Below are positions 1 through 7,836 of a DNA stretch of 64,000 bases, one piece after another. The stretch's first letter is position 1. Each line of letters begins with the position of its first letter. This DNA comes from JALQTD01 sp965656785. Lineage in GTDB: Bacteria > Bacteroidota > Bacteroidia > Flavobacteriales_D > Sanyastnellaceae. Both the position numbers and the translations under genes were made by a program. The notes under the pieces were generated by a model. That model was not told the origin of the DNA and did not search any database. It saw nothing but the letters and a program-made list of their open reading frames with translations. The stretch is from positions 16,485-80,484 of the forward strand of contig CBFHLY010000013.1 of the NCBI GenBank assembly GCA_965656785.1. The letters are read 5' to 3'.

Positions 1-676
1 TGTTGAGGTAGAGCAGGTTGGTTTGGTTCGCGTCGTGCGTCAAGTACAAATCCTGATCGCCGTCGTTGTCCACGTCGAGGAAGATCGAGCCCATTGCCAC
101 CCCCATGTCCAGCGCGCCGCTCGCGAAAGTGGCGTTGGCGAAGCCGGTGCCTTGTTGGTTGAGCCAGAGCACGTTTTGGGCTGACAAATTTGAACAATAC
201 AGGTCCACCCACCCGTCCCCATTGACGTCCGCCGCATTCAAGCTCCGCGTGGTGCTCAACACCCCCATGCCCCAGTCGTCGGTCACGTCCGTAAAGGTGC
301 CATTCCCGTTGTTGAGGTACATCCGATTCGCGCTGTTGCTGTTCCCCGTGGCCAAATCCGGATCCCCATCGTTGTCCACATCCACCCAAATCGCCGACAT
401 GGTGTTCCCCGGATCTGCGACCCCGGCGGCCGCTCCCACCTCCTGAAATTCCATGTTTCCTAAATTCCGGAACAGCCGATTCACCCCCAGCCGCGTGCCA
501 ACGTAAATGTCCAAGCGCCCATCTCCGTCGTAATCGGCCAATGCGATGGCGTGGTGGAATCCTTGCGTTCCCCCCAAACCACTCGATTCCGATACGTCGG
601 TGAAGAGGGCTTGACCTGTTGCAGGGCCCGCCAAAACAAGGCTTCCAAGCGCAATCAAAAGGGTTCGATGGAACAT
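1..676 (-). CDS. Secreted FG-GAP/VCBS repeat protein, 5' part only
   Basis: The first 225 codons lie in the window and the gene continues past base 1, so its full size is unknown. The start is the ATG at 676-674. It is followed by a signal peptide of about 21 residues (MFHRTLLIALGS..., ending near ATGQA). Four FG-GAP/VCBS repeats follow, each with a calcium-loop motif: DYDGDGRLD, DVDNDGDPD, DVNGDGWVD and DVDNDGDQD, usually followed by an LYLN-type strand. Such repeats fold as beta-propellers in secreted Bacteroidota proteins, many of them exported by T9SS, but the C-terminus that would show a sorting domain is not here. Ligand and role are unknown. Confidence 0.85.
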   Translation of the reverse strand, partial: MFHRTLLIALGSLVLAGPATGQALFTDVSESSGLGGTQGFHHAIALADYDGDGRLDIYVGTRLGVNRLFRNLGNMEFQEVGAAAGVADPGNTMSAIWVDVDNDGDPDLATGNSNSANRMYLNNGNGTFTDVTDDWGMGVLSTTRSLNAADVNGDGWVDLYCSNLSAQNVLWLNQQGTGFANATFASGALDMGVAMGSIFLDVDNDGDQDLYLTHDANQTNLLYLN

Positions 677-864
677 GGCGCAGAATTTGACGATCAATTT
701 ACGGCGACCTTGGTGGTTTTCTTGGTGACCACGAGCGCGCCCGCAAATGAATCTTAATATAGCGATTATACGTATTGGTCTGTTAAATTATATCTTATAT
801 AGTCCGTTTCGTATCCTTGCGCCGTATTCGTTCAACGAATGGGTACGAGTAGATTGTTAGGATG

Positions 865-898
865 GAAGGACGCAGGGGTGCGTCCTTCTTTCGTTTTG
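865..898 (+). terminator. Orphan intrinsic terminator
   Basis: A perfect 10-bp stem (GAAGGACGCA at 865-874, TGCGTCCTTC at 879-888) with a GGGG loop is followed by TTTCGTTTT. The T-rich side means plus-strand transcription. No plus-strand gene ends here: the left gene is on the minus strand and rpsT begins downstream. The remainder of 677-999 is AT-rich non-coding sequence plus the rpsT promoter. Confidence 0.6.
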
Positions 899-941
899 GG
901 TTGAGGAAAAGGGGGGGGTGAACAGGATTTGGTGGAAAAGG

Positions 942-972
942 TTTGGCGCGAATAGAAAAAGGGCTATATTTG
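942..972 (+). promoter_or_regulatory. rpsT promoter
   Basis: TATATTTG at 965-972 matches the Bacteroidota -7 consensus TAnnTTTG exactly. TTTGG at 942-946 sits about 19 bases upstream as the -33 element. The leader to the rpsT ATG is about 20 bases. Confidence 0.65.
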
Positions 973-999
973 CCCTCCCTTAAACGAGGACATCAGAAC

Positions 1000-1254
1000 A
1001 TGGCCCATCACAAATCAGCGCTGAAGCGCATCCGCTCTGACGAAAAGAAGCGAGCTCGCAACCGTTACTACCACAAGACGGCACGGAATGCCGTTCGCAA
1101 CTTGCGCGCGATGACCGACGCCAAGGAGGCAGCAGAAATGCTTCCGAAGGTGAGCGCCATGTTGGATAAGCTCGCTAAGACGAACGTCATTCATAAGAAC
1201 AAAGCCTCCAACCTTAAATCCAGCCTCGCCGTTCACGTAGCGAAGTTGGGATAA
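1000..1254 (+). CDS. rpsT: 30S ribosomal protein S20
   Basis: Binds 16S rRNA early in assembly of the small subunit. The 84-residue product starts MAHHKSALKRIR and is rich in lysine and arginine, with the family's helical pattern (KTARNAVRNLR near residue 30, then NVIHKNKASNLKS near the end). An in-frame upstream start at 943 would add 19 residues unlike S20 and would lie inside the promoter, so the ATG at 1000 is chosen. The gene has its own promoter and a strong terminator and so is monocistronic. Confidence 0.97.
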   Translation: MAHHKSALKRIRSDEKKRARNRYYHKTARNAVRNLRAMTDAKEAAEMLPKVSAMLDKLAKTNVIHKNKASNLKSSLAVHVAKLG

Positions 1255-1276
1255 GCGTTGCGCTTTTCGATATTCG

Positions 1277-1309
1277 GGCCTCCTGTGAGAACAGGGGGCC
1301 TTTTTTTTT
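1277..1309 (+). terminator. rpsT terminator
   Basis: GGCCTCCTGT (1277-1286) pairs with ACAGGGGGCC (1291-1300) around a four-base loop and is followed by nine T. It lies 22 bases after the rpsT stop. Confidence 0.85.
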
Positions 1310-1349
1310 GCTCGAGGGTCGGGCGAGGTGGAAACGAGAATGGAACGAA

Positions 1350-2042
1350 ATGGACGAGGTGAAGGAAGTGGGGGTGCCGTTGCGTGCTGCGATGCCGAGG
1401 GAGCGGTTGATGTTGGAAGGGCCGGAAGCGCTTTCCGACGAGGAGTTGTTGGCGATCTTGATTCGTACGGGGCCTGCGGGGCGATCGGCACTTGAGGTGG
1501 CGCGCGAACTGCTGGCGTTGGCGGGCGGGCAGCTGGGGGATTTGGGGAGGATGCCAGCTGATGCGTACCGGTTGGTGCACGGAATCGGGGCGGAGCGAGC
1601 AGTGGGGCTGGCGGCGGCGATGGAAATTGGTCGGCGGCGTGCGCAGGCCGCGGCGGAAGGTGGGGAGACGAAGGTGGTTCGGGCTTCGGATGTGTTCCAG
1701 CGGTTCAAGCACCGGTTGGGGGATTTGGCGCACGAGGAGTTTTGGGTGGTGTACTTGAGGCGTTCCAACGCAATCCTTGCTGAGTTGCGCATTTCAAGCG
1801 GGGGGCTGTCGGGCACGGTGGCCGATCCGAAGGTGATTTTTGGGAAGGCGCTGGCGCTGCGGGCGGCGGCGTTGATTTTGGTGCACAACCATCCGTCGGG
1901 AAACCGCTCGCCGAGTGCGAGCGATCGGCAATTGACGTGCAACATGAAGGAGGCGGGGGCGTTTTTGGATCTGCCGGTCTTGGATCACCTCATCATCACT
2001 CGAAGTGGTTACTACAGTTTTGCGGATGCGGGGGCGTTGTGA
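1350..2042 (+). CDS. radC: RadC family JAB/MPN domain protein
   Basis: A 230-residue RadC-like protein. A helix-hairpin-helix segment lies near residues 76-96 (VHGIGAERAVGL). The C-terminal JAMM metal site is complete: H179-x-H181-P-x-G followed by S189-x-x-D192, with a conserved acidic residue near E130. RadC was named for DNA repair, but its biochemical function is unproven and many members are linked to mobile elements; this one sits among housekeeping genes. The ATG at 1350 is chosen because the possible start at 1308 lies in the poly-T tract of the rpsT terminator. Confidence 0.9.
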   Translation: MDEVKEVGVPLRAAMPRERLMLEGPEALSDEELLAILIRTGPAGRSALEVARELLALAGGQLGDLGRMPADAYRLVHGIGAERAVGLAAAMEIGRRRAQAAAEGGETKVVRASDVFQRFKHRLGDLAHEEFWVVYLRRSNAILAELRISSGGLSGTVADPKVIFGKALALRAAALILVHNHPSGNRSPSASDRQLTCNMKEAGAFLDLPVLDHLIITRSGYYSFADAGAL

Positions 2043-2054
2043 GCGGTTGTACTA

Positions 2055-2062
2055 TAAATTCG
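2055..2062 (+). promoter_or_regulatory. -7 box of the epimerase gene
   Basis: TAAATTCG ends four bases before the ATG at 2067, so a transcript from it would have almost no leader. It fits TAnnTTTG with C in the seventh position, as in many boxes of this window. Confidence 0.5.
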
Positions 2063-2066
2063 TCTC

Positions 2067-3134
2067 ATGCAAAAACTACTGAGCATCGTGGGTGCGCGGC
2101 CCCAGTTCATCAAGGCTTCGGCGCTGAGTCGGGAGTGGAAACGTGGAGATTGGGGCGTAGAAGAGCAGGTCCTGCACACAGGGCAACACCACGACGAGGA
2201 AATGAGCGAGGTGTTTTTTCGGGAGTTGGGGATGGAACCGCCCGAACACCGTTTGTCGGTGAGTTCGGGCAACGTAGCAATGCGCATGGGAGAGATGATG
2301 AAGGGCATTGCAGAGGTGGTGGAACGGGATCAACCGGATGCATTGTTGGTTTACGGAGACACCGATTCCACGTGGGCGGGTGCTTGGGTGGCGGCGCGGT
2401 GGGGCATTCCGTTGGCGCACGTGGAGGCGGGGTTGCGGTCGTTCGATCGAGCCATGCCGGAGGAGGTGAACCGCGTGCTGACGGACCACGTGGCGCGGTG
2501 GCTGTTCTGCCCCACCGATGAGGCGGTGCGCAATTTGGAAGGGGAGGGATTGACGCGCGGGGTCGTCCGCACAGGGGATTTGCAATGGGATACGGCCCGG
2601 TGGATGGCGGACCAGGTGGTTTCGCCGGGTGTTCAAGAAGGGGTGTTGCTCACCTTGCACCGCCCTTCCAACGTCGATGATCCGAAGCGCCTCCGCCGGT
2701 GGATGGAGTCCATTGCTCAGCTGGGTGAGCGCATTCATTTCCCGGTACACCCAAGAACGGGCGCAGTCTGCGAGCGCATTTGGGGAGCGGACTGGCGAGC
2801 TGAACTCGCTCGCATGGGGTTTGAGTTGTCCGGGCCGTTGGGATACCGGGCACTGATCGAGCGCGTGCAAGCGGTTCGCGCGGTCATCACCGATTCTGGG
2901 GGGTTGCAGAAGGAAGCGTACGGGTTCCAGAAGCCGTGCGTGGTGACGCGACCGGTAACGGAATGGGTGGAGTTGGTGGAGCAAGGGGCGGTGCACTTGT
3001 GTGGAGAGCCGGAGGGGCTCGCCTCGGCTTGGGATTGGGTGGCGCAAGCGGCGCCGCCGAAGGTGGGTCTGTATGGTCACGGCGATGCTGCTCGGCAAAT
3101 CGCGGAGGCGATGAGCCGATCGCCATGGCGGTAA
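2067..3134 (+). CDS. wecB: UDP-N-acetylglucosamine 2-epimerase (non-hydrolysing)
   Basis: Interconverts UDP-GlcNAc and UDP-ManNAc for surface polysaccharide synthesis; cytoplasmic. The 355-residue GT-B fold protein begins with the hallmark VGARPQFIK. The catalytic set is visible: D in YGDTDST, E in HVEAGLRS, E in MPEEVNR and H in TLHRPSNVD. The C-terminal nucleotide site reads TDSGGLQKEA. Length is normal for the family. Its last 10 bases overlap the next gene, so the two are probably co-transcribed. No other sugar-nucleotide gene lies beside it, so the end product is unknown. Confidence 0.93.
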   Translation: MQKLLSIVGARPQFIKASALSREWKRGDWGVEEQVLHTGQHHDEEMSEVFFRELGMEPPEHRLSVSSGNVAMRMGEMMKGIAEVVERDQPDALLVYGDTDSTWAGAWVAARWGIPLAHVEAGLRSFDRAMPEEVNRVLTDHVARWLFCPTDEAVRNLEGEGLTRGVVRTGDLQWDTARWMADQVVSPGVQEGVLLTLHRPSNVDDPKRLRRWMESIAQLGERIHFPVHPRTGAVCERIWGADWRAELARMGFELSGPLGYRALIERVQAVRAVITDSGGLQKEAYGFQKPCVVTRPVTEWVELVEQGAVHLCGEPEGLASAWDWVAQAAPPKVGLYGHGDAARQIAEAMSRSPWR

Positions 3135-4366
3135 CCGTCCAACTCCAAGGCGGGTTGCGCACGCCGCGCCACGATTACGCGGCTCGGGTGGTTTTCGAAG
3201 TCATCCTGGGGCAGGAATGGAAGTGGGTGGAATCGCAAGGAGAAGTGGTCATCCCATCGTCGAAACTCCTGGGTTCGGATGTCCGGTTGGTGGGGCCTCC
3301 GTCGTCGCCTTGGAAGGAGTGGAAGTTGCCGTTTGTGGAGCAGGGTAAGTTGGATGCGTTTGCGTTTGTGTTTTGGATGGCTTCGCGGATGGAGGAGTGG
3401 GGGGATGGGGCGCGGGATGAACACGGCCGTTTCCTCGGTGCGAGCAGTTGGGCCGCCCGGCAGGGAGTGCTTGAACGTCCCGTGTTGGAGGAAGTGGTTC
3501 GGGCATGGGCTGTGGAGGCGGGGCTGCCCGCGCCACCACCTCGGCCTTGGACGTGGTGGGCGACCATCGATGTGGACAACGCGTTTGCATACCGCCACAA
3601 GCCGGCTTGGCGGAAGGCGGCGGGATTCGTTCAGGATGGCTTGCGCGGGGATTGGGCCGCGATGAAGGAGCGGTGGGCTGTGCTTTTGGGCCAAATCCCC
3701 GATCCGTTCGACACCTACGATGCCCTGCTGGACTTCCACGAAGCCGCCGCCACGCCGAGCCGGTTCTTCTTCCTCCTCGCCGACCGCGGCCCCCATGACG
3801 AAGGCCTCGCCCCCCACTCACCCGGCCTCGCTGCCGCCATCCGCCACGTTGCCACCCGCGCCGAAGTCGGCATCCACCCGGGCCACGCGAGCCACGGCCA
3901 CCCCGACCGCGTCCGCCGTGAAAACGGGCGCCTCGAAGCCATCCTCGGCCGCCCGGTCCACCACGCCCGCCAGCACTACCTCCTCCACGACGCGCCACGC
4001 GCTTGGCCCGCCCTCGTCGAAGCCGGACTCGCCCACGACTGGAGCCACGGCTACCATGACGCCATCGGCTACCGCGCCGGCCTCGCGCGCCCCTTCCCCG
4101 CCTACGACCTCGGCACCGAGCGCCCCCTGCCCCTCACGGTCCACCCCGTCAACGCCATGGAAACGACCCTCGCCCGCTACATGGCCCTCCCCGCAGACGC
4201 CACCACGCTCCAACGCGTCTGGGACTGCGCCGCTGCCGCCCGGCGCGTCGATGGGGAGTTCACCACGCTTTGGCACAACGAGACGTACGCCGGGCGGGGC
4301 GAGTGGAACGTTTGGCGCACATTTTACCAAACCTTGTTACAAGACCGCCCCCAAGTCCTCCGCTGA
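3125..4366 (+). CDS. Polysaccharide deacetylase-like protein (DUF7033 type)
   Basis: 413 residues from the ATG at 3125, overlapping the epimerase stop. The C-terminal half resembles carbohydrate esterase family 4/NodB-type deacetylases: WATIDVDNAFAYRHKP (near residue 140) supplies the aspartate pair, EVGIHPGHASHGHPD (near 250) the histidines, and HYLLHDAPRAWPALVEAGL the later strand-helix. In Bacteroidota such proteins have a poorly characterised N-terminal domain and are often found with surface-sugar genes, consistent with the preceding epimerase. The substrate is unknown and activity has not been shown for this subgroup. Codon choice shifts to C-rich from about 3700. Confidence 0.75.
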   Translation: MAVTVQLQGGLRTPRHDYAARVVFEVILGQEWKWVESQGEVVIPSSKLLGSDVRLVGPPSSPWKEWKLPFVEQGKLDAFAFVFWMASRMEEWGDGARDEHGRFLGASSWAARQGVLERPVLEEVVRAWAVEAGLPAPPPRPWTWWATIDVDNAFAYRHKPAWRKAAGFVQDGLRGDWAAMKERWAVLLGQIPDPFDTYDALLDFHEAAATPSRFFFLLADRGPHDEGLAPHSPGLAAAIRHVATRAEVGIHPGHASHGHPDRVRRENGRLEAILGRPVHHARQHYLLHDAPRAWPALVEAGLAHDWSHGYHDAIGYRAGLARPFPAYDLGTERPLPLTVHPVNAMETTLARYMALPADATTLQRVWDCAAAARRVDGEFTTLWHNETYAGRGEWNVWRTFYQTLLQDRPQVLR

Positions 4367-4380
4367 GCCCGCACGCGGCG

Positions 4381-4388
4381 TAACTTTC
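4381..4388 (+). promoter_or_regulatory. -7 box of upp
   Basis: TAACTTTC followed by CGAC and then the upp ATG at 4393: a four-base spacing, implying a leaderless or near-leaderless mRNA. Confidence 0.5.
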
Positions 4389-4392
4389 CGAC

Positions 4393-5040
4393 ATGATCCA
4401 TGACCTGTCGAAGCAGCCCGGGATGCTGGGCGTTTACATCGCCGAATTGCGCGACCTCACCATCCAAACCGACCGCCTGCGTTTCCGCCGCAACCTCGAG
4501 CGGGTCGGCGAAGCCATGGCCCACGCCATTGCGCCGACGCTGGCCTACGAAGCCACGGACGTGGTCACCCCGCTGGGCGATGCGAAAGGGGTCAAGCTGG
4601 TCCAACAACCGGTCCTCGCGACCATTTTGCGAGCGGGCTTGCCGATGCATCAAGGGTTCTTGAATGTGTTCGATGCGGCGGACAACGCCTTCGTGACCGC
4701 GTACCGGAAGTACGATGAGGGCGGGGATTTTGAAATCGAAGTGGAGTACCTGAGCACCCCCGACCTCGAAGGGCGGACCGTCGTGCTCGTCGACCCGATG
4801 CTCGCGACGGGGGCTTCCATGGTCTTGGTGTTGAAGGCGCTGCAGCGATTCGGTCAGCCCGAGCGGATCGTTGTGGTCTGTGCCATTGCCAGCCGAGAAG
4901 GGGTGGAGGCTGTGCGGAAGCAGGCGCCGAAGGGCGTGGAGATTTGGGCGGCGGCCATTGACGACGAGACGACGGCTCGGGGTTACATCGTGCCGGGATT
5001 GGGCGACGCGGGGGATTTGGCTTACGGATTGAAGCGCTGA
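4393..5040 (+). CDS. upp: Uracil phosphoribosyltransferase
   Basis: Pyrimidine salvage: uracil + PRPP to UMP, cytoplasmic. At 215 residues it has the usual size. The PRPP-binding loop VVLVDPMLATGASM lies near residues 130-143, the early segment is ATILRAGLPMHQGF, and the C-terminal uracil-binding region ends YIVPGLGDAGDLAYG. It begins a plus-strand run with a small membrane protein (3-base gap), an HAD phosphatase and a DUF3467 protein. The neighbouring HAD is of a nucleotide-cleaning family, so pyrimidine metabolism is a plausible shared theme. Confidence 0.95.
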   Translation: MIHDLSKQPGMLGVYIAELRDLTIQTDRLRFRRNLERVGEAMAHAIAPTLAYEATDVVTPLGDAKGVKLVQQPVLATILRAGLPMHQGFLNVFDAADNAFVTAYRKYDEGGDFEIEVEYLSTPDLEGRTVVLVDPMLATGASMVLVLKALQRFGQPERIVVVCAIASREGVEAVRKQAPKGVEIWAAAIDDETTARGYIVPGLGDAGDLAYGLKR

Positions 5041-5043
5041 CGA

Positions 5044-5490
5044 ATGGGGCCGCTTGAGGTCATCGGTTGGATGCTGGCGGCGGTGGTCAAATTTCTGGTC
5101 ACGCCGTCGCTGATGGTGGCTCGCGGCATCGAGCCGTGGGAGGTCATCGGCGTGACGGCTGCCGGTGCCGCGCTGGGGGTGGGCGTGTTTTTTCGATTTG
5201 GGCGGTGGTTGTTTGCGGCTTGGGCGAGGCTGACGGAGCGCAGGGATCGGCCCAAACGCGTATTCACCCCAGGACGCCGGCGCATCGTGCGGTTGCGCAA
5301 GCGATTTGGGGTGTGGGGATTGCTGGTGGTCAGTGGGTTGATTTCGGTGCCCGTCGCCTCCTTGCTCGCCGCGAAGTACTACCAACACGATGGCCGCATG
5401 CCGTGGTTGCTGATGGCGGCCTTTGGGGTGTGGGCGGTGCTGCTGACGTTTTTAAGTTGGGGCGTTCGCCACGGCGTGTCTGCGGTGTAA
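5044..5490 (+). CDS. Small multi-pass membrane protein, function unknown
   Basis: 148 residues with four hydrophobic stretches (about residues 5-24, 35-52, 91-109 and 121-141) and a basic loop (TERRDRPKRVFTPGRRRIVRLRKR) between the second and third, probably cytoplasmic. It starts three bases after upp. I do not recognise a family, and its length and topology give no transport signature. Its stop codon TAA supplies the first three bases of the next gene's TAACTTCG box. Confidence 0.7.
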   Translation: MGPLEVIGWMLAAVVKFLVTPSLMVARGIEPWEVIGVTAAGAALGVGVFFRFGRWLFAAWARLTERRDRPKRVFTPGRRRIVRLRKRFGVWGLLVVSGLISVPVASLLAAKYYQHDGRMPWLLMAAFGVWAVLLTFLSWGVRHGVSAV

Positions 5491-5495
5491 CTTCG
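5488..5495 (+). promoter_or_regulatory. -7 box of the HAD phosphatase gene
   Basis: TAACTTCG, then AGGC, then the ATG at 5500. The TAA is also the stop codon of the preceding gene. Confidence 0.4.
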
Positions 5496-5499
5496 AGGC

Positions 5500-6231
5500 A
5501 TGGCAGCGGATTTGTTTTTCGATTTGGACCGGACGTTGTGGGACTTTGATCGCAACAGCCGCCAGGCCCTTGAGCTCGTGTTCGTGGAGCACGCGGCGGC
5601 GGAAATGCCCGAGGCCGATGTGCAGCAATTCATCGCGGTCTACGAGCGGGTGAACGAGGAATGTTGGGCTGCGTACCGTGCGGGCCACATGTCCCAAGCC
5701 GAACTCCGCCCCACCCGATTCCGCCGGACCCTCGCCGCCCTTGGACTTCCCCCCGGTTCCCTCCAAGACGACCTCGCTCACGCCCTTGGCCAAGCGTACG
5801 TCGATCGCTCGCCTTACCTCCCGCACCTCATTCCTGGAGCCATGGAGGTCGTCCAAGCCCTCGCCACTCGGGGCCACCGCATGTTCATCCTGACGAACGG
5901 ATTCGAAGAAGTCCAACACATCAAGATGGAGCACTCCGGGTTGCGCCCCCACTTCGAAGCGGTGTACACCAGCGACGCACTGGGCCACAAAAAACCCGCC
6001 CCCGAGGCGTTCCATGCGAGCTTGAAGGCCGCAGGCAGCCGGGCGGAAGATGCGGTCATGATCGGCGATGACCTCGAGTGCGACGTGGTGGGCGCCCAGC
6101 AAGTGGGCATGCGTTCGGTGCACTTCAATCCGCGGTCGCAGCGGCACCGGGAACAGGTGTGGCGCACGGTCACGGATTTGGGCCAAATCCTGGAGCTCCC
6201 ACTCACCCGCTCCTCCACGCAGATGACGTAA
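5500..6231 (+). CDS. YjjG-type noncanonical pyrimidine nucleotidase (HAD)
   Basis: 243-residue HAD-superfamily phosphatase. Motif I is DLDRTLWDFDRN near the N-terminus, the signature of YjjG-like 5'-nucleotidases; motif II is FILTNGF; the motif III lysine is in GHKKPAPEAF; motif IV is MIGDDLECDV. A helical cap lies between motifs I and II. YjjG removes noncanonical pyrimidine nucleotides such as 5-halogenated dUMP, so it acts as house-cleaning for salvage, fitting its place after upp. Substrate range is inferred from the family only. Confidence 0.88.
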   Translation: MAADLFFDLDRTLWDFDRNSRQALELVFVEHAAAEMPEADVQQFIAVYERVNEECWAAYRAGHMSQAELRPTRFRRTLAALGLPPGSLQDDLAHALGQAYVDRSPYLPHLIPGAMEVVQALATRGHRMFILTNGFEEVQHIKMEHSGLRPHFEAVYTSDALGHKKPAPEAFHASLKAAGSRAEDAVMIGDDLECDVVGAQQVGMRSVHFNPRSQRHREQVWRTVTDLGQILELPLTRSSTQMT

Positions 6232-6254
6232 CTTGGCGAAAATTCCAAGCAACC

Positions 6255-6584
6255 ATGGCCGCAGACGACCCCAAATCCCGCCCTCCTTTTAACATCGAAC
6301 TCCCGGAAGACCAAGCCTTCGGAGTCTATGCGAACCTCGCGGTCATCACGCACAGCCCGGTGGAATTTGTGCTCGATTTTGCCCAAATGGCGCCCGGCCT
6401 TGCAAAGGCCCAAGTCCGCAGCCGCGTCATCCTCGCCCCACACCATGCAAAGCGGCTCATGCGCGCCCTCAACGAGAACGTCCAGCGCTTCGAAGCGCAG
6501 CACGGTCCCATCAAAGAAATCGGTGGCCCGAGCAACGATCCGGCGATGCCGATGACGTTCAGCGGTCCGCAGGGCGAAGCATAA
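6255..6584 (+). CDS. DUF3467 protein
   Basis: 109 residues, soluble, no signal peptide. The pattern FGVYANLAVITHSPVEFVLDFAQMAP and the later SRVILAPHHAKRL are typical of DUF3467, a small family common in Bacteroidota with no established function. The ATG at 6255 is chosen; the frame is open upstream but that part overlaps the HAD gene. A TAACTTGG sequence at 6229-6236 may be its promoter box with an 18-base leader. The 3' end overlaps the convergent dihydroorotase-like gene by 26 bases. Confidence 0.85.
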   Translation: MAADDPKSRPPFNIELPEDQAFGVYANLAVITHSPVEFVLDFAQMAPGLAKAQVRSRVILAPHHAKRLMRALNENVQRFEAQHGPIKEIGGPSNDPAMPMTFSGPQGEA

Positions 6585-7836
6585 CCCGCCCTGCGCGCAC
6601 GGTACCAAGCGCCCCTCCTTTCAAGGGCGTTCCGGTGATGCCCGAGTAATCCGGCACGTTCACCCCGCGGCTCGCGCCCTTCGGTACCGGCCCGTCCAAT
6701 CGGAACCAGGTCAACCGCGCTGGCGCACCCTCCTCCACGTGAACGGGACCCAAGCCCAGCACACGGCGCGGTCCGTCCGTCAAGGCGGCCACAAGGGCGT
6801 CGAGTCCCGCCTCCCCAAGTCCGGCCCACGCCACCGCAAACGCCGTTTCGATGCCGGCTATGCCTTCTGGCGCCAGCATGAACTCCACGTCGTGGTGCTC
6901 CAGGTCCTCCGGTCGGTGGTCGGAGACGATGGCGTCGATGGTTCCGTCCAGCACCCCTTCGCGCAGCGCATCCCGGTCCACGTGCGACCGAAACGGCGAA
7001 CGGTTGCGCAGGGTCCCGTTGAATCCGCTCAAATCGGTGTCGCAAAAAAGCAGGTGGTGCGCCGAAGTCGCACACGTGACGCGCAGGCCCTCCGCTTTCG
7101 CGGCGCGCACCATGCGCACGCCTTCCGCCGTCGTCAGCAACGCGATGTGCAACCGTCCGTCCGTGTAGCGAGCGATTTCGAGGTCGCGGTGAAGCCGCAT
7201 GGTTTCGGCGATGGCGGGCGAGCCCATCAGCCCGAGTTGGGTGCTCGTGACGCCTTCGTGCATCACCGCGTCGGGGTTGAGCCGCGTTTCATGGGGGAGG
7301 GACCAAACCGCCACGCCAAAGTCCGCAGCGTACTCCAATCCGCGGCGCAAGAGCTCCGGGTGTTCGATGGGCCCGTCGTCCGAGAAGCCCACAGCACCGG
7401 CTTGGCGCAGGTCGTTCAGCTCCGCGAGGTTTTTGCCGGCGAGCTTCGCGGAGAGCGCTCCGATGGGATGGAGGTCGATCGGCTGGCCCTCGGCACGGCG
7501 CATCAAGTAGTGGATTTCGGCCTTGTGGTCAAGGGGCGGGGTGGTGGAGGGGAGGACTGCGACGTCGGTGAACCCTCCGATTTGGCCTGCAGCACACCCC
7601 GCGTCAAGGCCTTCCTTCACCTCTTCTCCAGGATCGCGGAAATGGGCCTGAGCATCCACCCATCCCGGCGAAATGCACGCGCCTTCGGACTGCCAAATCG
7701 GCTCGCCCTGATCCGTTAAATCGGTTCCCACTTCCACAATTTCGCCGCCGTGAATGCGCAAATCGACGGTCGCCCCGTGGTGCGGTCCCTGCGGATCCAC
7801 CACCCGCGCCGCTCGGATCAGGAGTTTTTCTTCCAT
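6559..7836 (-). CDS. Dihydroorotase-like protein with degenerate metal site
   Basis: 425-residue amidohydrolase of the class I dihydroorotase family (pyrimidine synthesis, carbamoyl-aspartate ring closure). The metal site is incomplete. The usual DxHxHxR reads DAQAHFR, so the first His is Gln. The usual HCED segment reads SLPHET, so that His is Leu. DHAPH reads DHRPE. Retained are GFSDDG, SAHHLLF, NRSPFR and the Asp of SDHRP. Non-catalytic dihydroorotase homologues are known in other bacteria, where they can support aspartate transcarbamoylase; that role is inference here. Its start overlaps the BatA-type gene by 19 bases, indicating one transcript. Confidence 0.85.
   Translation of the reverse strand: MEEKLLIRAARVVDPQGPHHGATVDLRIHGGEIVEVGTDLTDQGEPIWQSEGACISPGWVDAQAHFRDPGEEVKEGLDAGCAAGQIGGFTDVAVLPSTTPPLDHKAEIHYLMRRAEGQPIDLHPIGALSAKLAGKNLAELNDLRQAGAVGFSDDGPIEHPELLRRGLEYAADFGVAVWSLPHETRLNPDAVMHEGVTSTQLGLMGSPAIAETMRLHRDLEIARYTDGRLHIALLTTAEGVRMVRAAKAEGLRVTCATSAHHLLFCDTDLSGFNGTLRNRSPFRSHVDRDALREGVLDGTIDAIVSDHRPEDLEHHDVEFMLAPEGIAGIETAFAVAWAGLGEAGLDALVAALTDGPRRVLGLGPVHVEEGAPARLTWFRLDGPVPKGASRGVNVPDYSGITGTPLKGGALGTVRAGRVMLRPADR

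Noticed and set aside
741..864. Possible tRNA in the AT-rich stretch before the orphan terminator (a GTTCAAC-like T-loop).
   Set aside because: The arms around it form a three-base loop, no acceptor stem or CCA end fits, and no anticodon arm is present.
2936..3124. In-frame upstream extension of the deacetylase-like protein.
   Set aside because: It lies wholly inside the epimerase gene and encodes a Gly/Ala/Arg-rich stretch unlike any domain; the ATG at 3125 fits better.
3818..4330. Long minus-strand frame opposite the deacetylase-like gene.
   Set aside because: Val/Gly/Ala-rich shadow produced by the C-rich codons of the plus-strand gene; no start context and no neighbours.
6078..6254. Upstream extension of the DUF3467 protein.
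   Set aside because: It overlaps the HAD gene in another frame and is low-complexity; DUF3467 homology starts at 6255.
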